Below are positions 1-4,329 of a DNA stretch of 6,785 nt, in pieces. The stretch covers positions 1-6,785 of the forward strand of contig CAKRVQ010000055.1 in the NCBI GenBank assembly GCA_934408795.1, read 5' to 3'. A model generated the notes under the pieces. That model saw only the letters and a list, made by a program, of their open reading frames with translations, searched no databases and was not told the DNA's origin. Both the position numbers and the translations under genes were made by a program. How positions within the stretch are numbered: the first letter of the stretch is position 1; each line of letters starts with the position of its first letter. The DNA comes from an uncultured Eubacteriales bacterium. Lineage in GTDB: Bacteria > Bacillota > Clostridia > Oscillospirales > Acutalibacteraceae.

Positions 1-1
1 G

Positions 2-1018
2 AACGAAAAATATAAACTGTTATTGCGGAATCCGGGCGGAGAAATGCCGGCGATTGCAGCGGTGAGTGCCGATGGGATAAATTTCAGAGACTTCAGACAA
101 ACGGAGGTGATTTATGATCGCAGTACGATCTTCTACAATCCGTTCAGAAAGAAATGGGTATACAGCATTCGCAGCTTTTGGGATGGCAGAACGCGCGATT
201 ATCGTGAATGTGATAACTATCTGGATGGGGCAAAATGGTCAAAGGAAGAGTGTCGCCGATGGCTGCACTGCGACAGCCTGGACCTGCCGAATCCGTACAT
301 CGGAATGAAGCCGCAGCTTTATAATGTTGACTGCGTTGGCTATGAGAGCATAATGTTCGGCATGTTTCAAATTATGTACGGACCGGAAAATGACATATGC
401 GGAGCAAACGGCATTCCGAAAATTACAGAGCTTATGCCGATGTATAGCCGTGACGGCTATCACTTTTCGCGCCCTTACCGTGGCAGCATTATCGATGCAT
501 CGATTTATGAAGGTGCATGGGACCGGGGTTATATCCAATCGGTAGGCGGTGTGATGGTGATCCATGGTGACGAGCTTTGGATATATTATATCGGTTTTGC
601 CGGGGACAAGGAATATAAAAACATACCGGGGACGCTGAATGGTATGTACAGGAATGGCGCAACCGGTATTGCAAAGCTGAGACGTGACGGCTTCGTTTCG
701 ATGAACGGAGACGGCACGCTTTTGACTCGGAAATTGACATTTGACGGAAAGGAATTGTTTTTTGTTAATGCAAGCGGTGAGGTCAGTGCGGAGATTCTGT
801 CCGCAGAAGGAGAGTTCCTTGCCGGAACGGAAACATTCAGAGGAGACAGCACAAAGACATTTCTTAACTTTGATAATTTTGATATAAAAACTCTCAACAA
901 TAAGGTTTTCAGACTTAAATTCAATGTCTCGGGCAAATTGTATTCATTTGGATTTGCCGATAAGGACGGTAATTCGGGAGGAGCGCATGCGGCGGGCAAA
1001 GTCGGAAGTGACAGCTGA
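2..1018 (+). CDS. Glycosidase-like beta-propeller protein, 5' end missing
   Basis: The reading frame is open to the left edge (codons from position 2, about 338 residues visible) and ends at TGA 1016-1018, so the true start lies outside the window; the TTG at 23 is only an internal codon. The visible start reads NPGGEMPAIAAVSADGINF, then DRSTIFYNPFRKKWVYSIRS. Such short repeated units (aromatic-rich strand, Asp, 'S.DG..F' turn) are typical of five-bladed beta-propeller glycosidases of the GH32/GH43-like superfamily; a second 'MYSRDGYHFSRPYRG' unit follows near residue 150. The last 90 residues look like an all-beta C-terminal module (LFFVNASGEVSAEILSAEGE, then LRLKF-like and LYSFGFADKDG). I cannot assign a GH family or substrate, and catalytic acids cannot be placed with confidence. 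No signal peptide can be judged because the N-terminus is absent. It converges on ssrA and appears unrelated in function to the other genes here. Confidence 0.65.
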   Translation, partial: NEKYKLLLRNPGGEMPAIAAVSADGINFRDFRQTEVIYDRSTIFYNPFRKKWVYSIRSFWDGRTRDYRECDNYLDGAKWSKEECRRWLHCDSLDLPNPYIGMKPQLYNVDCVGYESIMFGMFQIMYGPENDICGANGIPKITELMPMYSRDGYHFSRPYRGSIIDASIYEGAWDRGYIQSVGGVMVIHGDELWIYYIGFAGDKEYKNIPGTLNGMYRNGATGIAKLRRDGFVSMNGDGTLLTRKLTFDGKELFFVNASGEVSAEILSAEGEFLAGTETFRGDSTKTFLNFDNFDIKTLNNKVFRLKFNVSGKLYSFGFADKDGNSGGAHAAGKVGSDS

Positions 1019-1175
1019 TTGTTTTTGGTGTATATCAAAAGGCTTGAGTATCACAATTAAGATGTAAACGGAAAAGCTCAACAATTGTTTCAATTCCGAC
1101 AAAACAAGAATATTGCGGTGATGTCTTGAATTTCAAAACCTATGAAACCTCGGTATTATTTAGTGATATAGAGAA

Positions 1176-1205
1176 GCAGAGCATTATCAAAATGCTCTGC
1201 TTTTT
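1176..1205 (+). terminator. Rho-independent terminator
   Basis: A perfect 10-bp stem, GCAGAGCATT (1176-1185) paired with AATGCTCTGC (1191-1200), encloses a 5-nt loop (ATCAA) and is followed on the plus strand by TTTTT (1201-1205). It lies about 158 nt past the stop of the glycosidase-like gene and is the likely end of that transcript. Read on the minus strand the stem is followed by TTCTC, a weaker U-tract, so it could also stop read-through from ssrA. Confidence 0.85.
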
Positions 1206-1210
1206 CTGTT

Positions 1211-1274
1211 GTATTACACGAATCAAACCGTGACGGCAAAGCCGCCGATATAGAAATAGGATTTTGTGTAATAC
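1211..1274. repeat. Inverted repeat with 9-bp perfect ends
   Basis: GTATTACAC (1211-1219) is exactly complementary to GTGTAATAC (1266-1274), and pairing may continue imperfectly inwards (GAATC against GATTTT). The interior carries a small CGGC-AAA-GCCG hairpin near 1234-1244. The unit is 64 bp, without a T-tract on either side. It could be a small miniature palindromic element or part of the 3' trailer of the smpB-ssrA transcript. Confidence 0.55.
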
Positions 1275-1282
1275 TGTGTTGG

Positions 1283-1324
1283 CGGAGATTTACTCTCCGA
1301 ATCCGAACCGCAGTGGTTCGGATT
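1283..1324 (-). repeat. Two abutting hairpins just past the tmRNA 3' end
   Basis: The first hairpin is CGGAGA (1283-1288) with TCTCCG (1294-1299). Directly beside it, AATCCGAACC (1300-1309) pairs perfectly over 10 bp with GGTTCGGATT (1315-1324). They begin 9 nt beyond the mature 3' end of tmRNA on the minus strand. No T-tract follows, so they are not classical terminators; they may protect or define the 3' trailer before it is processed, or act as leaky termination signals. Confidence 0.5.
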
Positions 1325-1333
1325 ATACTTTAA

Positions 1334-1678
1334 TGGTGGAGGCGAGGGGAATCGAACCCCTGTCCAAAAATCCTTTACCACGGCTTCTCCGAGCGCAGTC
1401 GGTCTTTTAATATTCCCTTACCTTGCCGCCGGTCGACAGGCTGTAAGGCTCGGTATCCGCTTGTCCTGACGGGGTCGCGGAACACACCCGTTCATGGTCA
1501 CCGCTGATCGACGCCCTTGCTCAGCCGCGGTACTCCGAGGTCGGACGGCTGCCTTAATTAGGCAGCGTAAGCAACAGTATTCTTGTTAGCTATTTTTAAG
1601 TTGCGGATTGATGAGGCGGTCCCGCACCGCCGCTCGCTTCCCGTGACTCAGGGTCCCTGTCGAAACCTTTACGCCCCC
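1334..1678 (-). ncRNA. ssrA: Transfer-messenger RNA (tmRNA, 10Sa RNA)
   Basis: The minus strand starts GGGGGCGTAAAGGTTTCGAC, the classic tmRNA 5' end, and finishes with a T-arm containing GGTTCGATTCC, then CGCCTCCA and an encoded CCA. The seven-base acceptor stem (GGGGGCG with CGCCTCC) contains a G-U pair at the third position, the identity element for alanyl-tRNA synthetase. The RNA is about 345 nt, a normal one-piece length. The tag reading frame resumes at GCT (1590-1588) and ends with TAA (1560-1558). With SmpB it frees stalled ribosomes, tags the unfinished protein for proteolysis and lets the broken mRNA be released. It begins 6 nt after the smpB stop codon with no promoter visible in that gap, so the mature 5' end is probably made by RNase P from a longer smpB-ssrA transcript, or from a promoter inside smpB. 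Confidence 0.97.
1558..1590 (-). other. tmRNA tag-peptide reading frame
   Basis: Codons GCT AAC AAG AAT ACT GTT GCT TAC GCT GCC TAA give ANKNTVAYAA; with the alanine carried by tmRNA the full tag is (A)ANKNTVAYAA. The resume codon GCT follows the A-rich stretch TTAAAAATA, typical of tmRNA. The stop codon lies in the loop of a hairpin (GCTGCC with GGCAGC), as usual for the tag-terminating helix. The tag ends in Tyr-Ala-Ala rather than the Leu-Ala-Ala of E. coli, but keeps the small nonpolar C-terminus that Clp and related proteases recognise. Confidence 0.93.
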
Positions 1679-1684
1679 GTATAC

Positions 1685-2152
1685 TTACCTGTTGCCTTCC
1701 TTCATTGCGCGCTCAATATCGCGGTTTGCCGATTTCACCGCCAAACTGTCGCGCTTGTCATAGTTCTTTTTGCCCTTACATACGCCGATCTGCAGCTTCA
1801 CAAGCGAACCCTTAAAGTACATTGAAAGCGGAACAAGGGTAACACCCTGTTGCTTTACGAGTCCGAGGAAGCGCATGATCTCCTTTTTATGAACAAGAAG
1901 TTTACGCTTTCTGAGCGGATCGCGATTGAAAATGTTACCCTTTTCATAAGGACTGATGTGCATTTGCTTTACTACCAGCTCACCGTCTTCTATATCGCAC
2001 CAGGCATCCTTAAGATTAACACCGCCAGCACGGATCGACTTTACCTCGGTTCCGCACAATTCGATTCCCGCTTCGATGCTTTCCAGCACGAAATAGTCAA
2101 AAAAGGCTTTTCGGTTTTTTGTTATTACCGCATTCTCGCTCTTGGCGTTCAT
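1685..2152 (-). CDS. smpB: SsrA-binding protein SmpB
   Basis: The 155-residue product is a normal-length SmpB. It shows the family's signature blocks in order: [12 protein letters not shown] near residues 13-24, [20 protein letters not shown] at 27-46, [10 protein letters not shown] at 64-73, [18 protein letters not shown] at 75-92, and the C-terminal GKKNYDKRD and NRDIERAMK segments that fold into a helix in the ribosomal decoding centre. Where many SmpB proteins have HDY in the first block this one has FDY. SmpB is a cytoplasmic oligonucleotide-binding-fold protein that binds the tRNA-like part of tmRNA and delivers it with EF-Tu to the empty A site of stalled ribosomes. The ATG at 2152 is preceded by a G-rich ribosome binding site (2161-2167 region). 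The gene is transcribed towards ssrA and ends 6 nt before it, so the protein and its RNA partner are probably co-transcribed. No rnr gene is adjacent; transcription seems to start directly upstream. Confidence 0.97.
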   Translation of the reverse strand: MNAKSENAVITKNRKAFFDYFVLESIEAGIELCGTEVKSIRAGGVNLKDAWCDIEDGELVVKQMHISPYEKGNIFNRDPLRKRKLLVHKKEIMRFLGLVKQQGVTLVPLSMYFKGSLVKLQIGVCKGKKNYDKRDSLAVKSANRDIERAMKEGNR

Positions 2153-2188
2153 TTTTCAGCACCCCCGTTCGGCGATTGGGCTTAGACA

Positions 2189-2217
2189 ATTATATAACAT
2201 ATATTATGTCCAGTCAA
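2189..2217 (-). promoter_or_regulatory. Sigma-A promoter for smpB-ssrA
   Basis: On the minus strand TTGACT (2217-2212) and TATAAT (2194-2189) are separated by exactly 17 nt: five of six consensus bases at -35 and all six at -10. Transcription should start near 2182, giving a leader of about 30 nt before the smpB ATG. The strength fits constitutive expression of a rescue system. Confidence 0.85.
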
Positions 2218-2234
2218 GGGAATGTTTGAAACCT

Positions 2235-2316
2235 GCGGCAAATAAATCGCTCGGTCCTATTGGATATTCAGTGATCTTGTTCGGTAAGCTGACAGGATCG
2301 GTCCGAGCCCTGCCGC
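2235..2316. repeat. Large imperfect inverted repeat
   Basis: The outer arms GCGGCA (2235-2240) and TGCCGC (2311-2316) pair perfectly over 6 bp. The inner arms 2249-2260 and 2297-2308 pair at 10 of 12 positions, including a perfect GCTCGG/CCGAGC block. The remaining loop is about 36 nt. It may be a palindromic mobile unit or a structured RNA or DNA element; I do not recognise a known family. Confidence 0.5.
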
Positions 2317-2343
2317 TTATCCGGCTTAATGCCGCAGCCCGGC

Positions 2344-2370
2344 GCTGCCGCAAACGCCGTTTGCGGCAGC
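2344..2370. repeat. Perfect 12-bp hairpin, REP-like
   Basis: GCTGCCGCAAAC (2344-2355) and GTTTGCGGCAGC (2359-2370) are exact complements around a 3-nt GCC spacer. No T-tract follows directly on either strand (the nearest run on plus is TTTTT at 2384-2388), so it is not a standard terminator. The left arm also overlaps a second small palindrome, GCAGC (2334-2338) with GCTGC (2344-2348). Confidence 0.75.
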
Positions 2371-2412
2371 AGCTCCGCTTCGCTTTTTGCGGTGTTTGCC
2401 ATTTGTCTGCGG

Positions 2413-2441
2413 TCATATAATCGGCTTGTTTTCCATATAAA
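2413..2441 (+). promoter_or_regulatory. Candidate sigma-E-type sporulation promoter
   Basis: TCATATA at 2413-2419 resembles the -35 element of mother-cell sigma-E promoters (core ATA, 2415-2417). CATATAAA at 2434-2441 resembles its -10 element (consensus CATACAnT, five of seven defined bases). The gap from ATA to CATA is 16 nt, within the known range. It would drive the M23/M50 pair with a leader of roughly 90 nt. The TATAAT at 2416-2421 could instead be a sigma-A -10 box, but I see no good -35 at 16-18 nt from it. Confidence 0.4.
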
Positions 2442-2525
2442 TTATCAGTAAGGAGCAGGCAATAAAACCCGCCGCATCTCTGTGCGGCACCGAATCGGCT
2501 CCATTCATTAAAAACACAGAGATAG

Positions 2526-2529
2526 GGAG
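2526..2529 (+). promoter_or_regulatory. Ribosome binding site fixing the M23 gene start
   Basis: GGAG at 2526-2529 lies 8 nt before ATG 2538. This argues for starting at that ATG rather than at the in-frame GTG at 2529, which would overlap the ribosome binding site itself. Confidence 0.75.
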
Positions 2530-2537
2530 TGAAAAGC

Positions 2538-3482
2538 ATGGAAAACAATACCGAAAGACCGGAAGTCAGAAAGCGTCCGATCGACAGAATATACGATATA
2601 ATCACCGTGCAGCTTGTGGGAGCCGCGGTATTTGTCATAGTTGCTTTGACGGTGAAACTGATAGGCGGCTCTCTTTATACCGAGGCGCGGGGTCTGTATT
2701 TCAAGCATTTCGGGAATGATACCCATACATCGGTCGTGACAGGTAACGATGATGCCGAGAACAAAGGAATCGGTTCCGATACCGACGGCACGGGATCGGA
2801 AAACAAAAGCGGATCCTCGGACGGTGAGGAGTCGGGACTGACCGAGATAAAGAATAATTCATCGGGCGACGGTAAAGAATCCCCTTCCGACACCTCCTCT
2901 TCCGCCGCTGCTCCTTCCGATTCTTCAACCTCATCGGGATCGTCGGGTGAGAAAACGAATGGTGAGAATAAGGGCATGAGTGCATCGGGATCCGATATGC
3001 CCGTTTCGACCGGGGCACCGGCGGGCGGCACTTCCGAGAGCAAAAACGGCAGCGGGCGGTCGAATGAAACGAAGTCGGTCGGCAACACATTGATATGGCC
3101 TATAGTAGGCAGGATAACCTCCGTTTTCGGGGAAAGGAGTGCGCCGATAGCGGGGGCTTCAAGTGTTCACGAGGGTATCGATATATCGGGTAATTGGGGA
3201 ACGCCTATAGGCGCCGCCGCGGACGGAAATGTGTATTACACGGGAGAAAGCGAGGGATACGGCAAATATGTGATCCTGCTGCACAGTAATAACTTCAAGA
3301 CACTTTATGCTCACTGCAGCGAACTCAAGGTAAAGGTGGGGCAAAATGTCAAGCAGGGTGATACGGTGGCACTTGTCGGCAATACGGGGCGGGCAACCGG
3401 CTCGCATCTTCATTTTGAAACGATCATAGGCGGCAAGGCGGTCGATCCGACCTGGCTGCTCTCGGAAATGGAAAAGGTATGA
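2538..3482 (+). CDS. Membrane-anchored M23 (LytM) peptidase-like protein, SpoIVFA position
   Basis: The product has 314 residues. A short charged N-terminus leads into one transmembrane segment (about 22-43, VQLVGAAVFVIVALTV), so the rest probably lies outside the cytoplasm (in a sporangium, in the intermembrane space). Residues about 66-180 are a low-complexity Ser/Gly/Asp/Glu/Asn linker. Residues about 186-305 are a LytM/M23 domain with HEGID (H211, D215), YAH (H259) and HLHFE (H290, H292), so all expected zinc and catalytic residues are present. Enzymes of this family cut peptide crosslinks in peptidoglycan, but sporulation members such as SpoIIQ and SpoIVFA mainly act as scaffolds. The stop overlaps the start of the M50 gene (ATGA), the layout of Bacillus spoIVFA-spoIVFB, where SpoIVFA restrains the protease. 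I infer a SpoIVFA-like role from position; the intact active site leaves room for real hydrolase activity or a SpoIIQ-like function. Confidence 0.9.
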   Translation: MENNTERPEVRKRPIDRIYDIITVQLVGAAVFVIVALTVKLIGGSLYTEARGLYFKHFGNDTHTSVVTGNDDAENKGIGSDTDGTGSENKSGSSDGEESGLTEIKNNSSGDGKESPSDTSSSAAAPSDSSTSSGSSGEKTNGENKGMSASGSDMPVSTGAPAGGTSESKNGSGRSNETKSVGNTLIWPIVGRITSVFGERSAPIAGASSVHEGIDISGNWGTPIGAAADGNVYYTGESEGYGKYVILLHSNNFKTLYAHCSELKVKVGQNVKQGDTVALVGNTGRATGSHLHFETIIGGKAVDPTWLLSEMEKV

Positions 3483-4066
3483 AGTTTCGCCCGGGACGCA
3501 TTGAACTTACGATATCGCCCCTCTGCTTTATCATAACGGCGGCACTTTTCGTTATAGATAAAAGCGGAATAATGTCCGTAAGCGTGATATGTTCGCTTGT
3601 CCACGAGTTGTCGCATATTGCGGTGATGAACCTTATGCGCTGCCCGCCGAGAAGGATAGAGATAAAGCCGTACGGTATGCTTATAGAAGGCGGACCGTGC
3701 GGCGATCTTTCGGCTTGCGTAACGGCTGCCGCGGGACCGACGGCGAATCTTGCTTTTGCAGCGGTATGTTTCGCCTTGTTCGAATACAACGGCGAATACT
3801 TTTTTGTGCTGACTGCAGTAGTGAATTTGATGATCGCGCTCATAAATATCCTGCCCGTGAGAGGACTTGACGGCGGCGAGATACTTGAAGCCATTTTAAA
3901 GCGTGCGGCGGGTGACGAGAAGGGCAAGAGGATCTTTTCCGTCATCAGTTACGGGTTTGCCCTTGTCTGCTCGGTTTTGGGACTTTTGTTACTCATTATT
4001 AAGGGAAATATCACCCTCGCGCTTATGAGCCTGTATCTGCTGCTTCTGAATTTGTACAAGTTTTAA
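3479..4066 (+). CDS. M50 site-2 protease, SpoIVFB-like
   Basis: A 195-residue integral membrane protein with about five or six hydrophobic segments. It carries the zinc motif HELSH (H42, E43, H46) inside the second hydrophobic stretch, a central TAAAGPTANLAF segment (about 82-93), and NILPVRGLDGG (N123-G133), whose D131 is the third zinc ligand of intramembrane proteases of the S2P/SpoIVFB group. In Bacillus, SpoIVFB sits in the outer forespore membrane and cleaves pro-sigma-K, switching on late mother-cell genes. The product is shorter than Bacillus SpoIVFB (about 288 residues) and ends after the last membrane helix, so the ATP-sensing CBS domain is absent. The ATG shares ATGA with the stop of the M23 gene, implying translational coupling. 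Assignment to SpoIVFB rests on motif, size and the M23 partner; another S2P substrate is possible. Confidence 0.93.
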   Translation: MKFRPGRIELTISPLCFIITAALFVIDKSGIMSVSVICSLVHELSHIAVMNLMRCPPRRIEIKPYGMLIEGGPCGDLSACVTAAAGPTANLAFAAVCFALFEYNGEYFFVLTAVVNLMIALINILPVRGLDGGEILEAILKRAAGDEKGKRIFSVISYGFALVCSVLGLLLLIIKGNITLALMSLYLLLLNLYKF

Positions 4067-4095
4067 TTGAAATAAGGTCGGGGATGATATAAAAT
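4067..4095 (+). promoter_or_regulatory. Candidate sigma-A promoter for the radical SAM operon
   Basis: TTGAAA (4067-4072) and TAAAAT (4090-4095) are spaced 17 nt apart, each matching five of six consensus bases. The -35 box begins at the base after the M50 stop codon. It would start transcription near 4102 and let the downstream genes be expressed independently of the sporulation pair. Confidence 0.5.
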
Positions 4096-4178
4096 AACAG
4101 TATAAGCAGCTGAGCTTTGATTTCGGCTCACATCAGTCTTTACAATGACGCAGACCTTGTGTGAAAATGAATTTGCGG

Positions 4179-4205
4179 GAGATATATTGCAATGCGTTGT
4201 ATCTC
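4179..4205 (+). promoter_or_regulatory. Hairpin enclosing the start of the small ORF
   Basis: GAGATATA (4179-4186) can pair with TGTATCTC (4198-4205) over 8 bp including one G-U. The 11-nt loop contains the ATG at 4192, and the stem takes in the end of the GGGAG ribosome binding site (4177-4181). It could limit translation of the small ORF. Confidence 0.3.
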
Positions 4206-4329
4206 GGTCGGCTTGGAGGTAAAGGCACCGAAAAACGACTTCGCTTTTACTTGCGGCGGAAGCTTTGTGCCCTATCCGTATTTTCGGAGACGGTGCGACC
4301 GCTGCCGATATCACGGAGGATGTAAATGA
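4192..4329 (+). CDS. Small Cys-rich protein of unknown function (45 aa)
   Basis: An ORF of 45 codons plus stop starts at ATG 4192, with GGGAG (4177-4181) 10 nt upstream. It ends with TGA 4327-4329, overlapping the ATG of the radical SAM gene by ATGA, the same tight coupling seen at the M23/M50 junction. The product has KAPKNDFAFTCGGSF at 11-25 and PYPYFRRRC at 27-35. It ends in C35-x2-C38-x2-H41-x2-C44, a compact pattern that could bind zinc or an iron-sulfur cluster; C3 and C21 are further cysteines. I do not recognise a family. The other two forward frames are also fairly open here (a 52-codon ORF at 4167-4325 among them), so chance is possible. The overlap, ribosome binding site and Cys pattern make this frame the best candidate. 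Its position suggests a partner or regulator of the radical SAM protein. Confidence 0.5.
   Translation: MRCISVGLEVKAPKNDFAFTCGGSFVPYPYFRRRCDRCRYHGGCK
4315..4319 (+). promoter_or_regulatory. Ribosome binding site of the radical SAM gene
   Basis: GGAGG at 4315-4319 sits 6 nt before ATG 4326 and fixes that start. It lies within the last codons of the small upstream ORF, so ribosomes finishing that ORF would reach it directly. Confidence 0.85.

Larger units (their letters stand above)
1019..1333. other. Non-coding spacer between convergent genes, hairpin-rich
   Basis: This 315-bp gap separates the 3' end of the glycosidase-like gene from the 3' end of tmRNA. No ORF with a credible start and ribosome binding site is visible on either strand. 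The left half (1019-1170) is AT-rich and holds a perfect 10-bp palindrome, AACAATTGTT at 1080-1089, with no obvious role. The right half (1171-1324) holds a terminator and three more inverted repeats, listed separately. Confidence 0.8.
2218..2537. other. Non-coding divergent spacer with extensive secondary structure
   Basis: This 320-bp gap separates the divergent smpB and M23 genes. No ORF here has a credible start, ribosome binding site and protein-like content. It contains a large fold-back (2235-2316), a perfect hairpin (2344-2370), a smaller hairpin GCCGCA (2471-2476) with TGCGGC (2483-2488), a candidate promoter (2413-2441) and the M23 ribosome binding site. The hexamer GCGGCA or its complement TGCCGC occurs at 2235, 2311, 2330, 2346 and 2363. 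Confidence 0.75.

Noticed and set aside
23..1018. TTG at 23 as the start of the first gene
   Set aside because: The frame is open to position 2 with protein-like codons and no ribosome binding site precedes the TTG, so the gene is simply cut by the window edge.
1059..1140. Possible gene remnant after the glycosidase-like gene
   Set aside because: Only about 22 codons read through before a stop (DVNGKAQQLF...), with no recognisable family.
1583..1825. 80-aa plus-strand ORF across the tmRNA 5' half
   Set aside because: It is antisense to tmRNA and the end of smpB, both of which are certain.
2142..2420. 92-aa plus-strand ORF in the same spacer
   Set aside because: It overlaps the smpB promoter and start antisense and consists largely of translated palindromes.
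2471..2488. GCCGCA/TGCGGC hairpin as a minus-strand terminator
   Set aside because: A GGGTTTTATT run follows it on the minus strand, but no minus-strand gene lies upstream to be terminated.
2204..2638. 144-aa minus-strand ORF through the smpB-M23 spacer
   Set aside because: It runs across palindromes, the smpB promoter region and the M23 start, and its product is low in protein-like features.
2675..3090. Long antisense ORFs opposite the M23 linker
   Set aside because: They mirror the low-complexity Ser/Asp/Gly codons and have no ribosome binding site or family features.
4167..4325. 52-codon ORF ending just before the radical SAM start
   Set aside because: No Shine-Dalgarno before its ATG, Arg/Leu-rich without motifs, and the overlapping 45-codon frame has a ribosome binding site and ATGA coupling.
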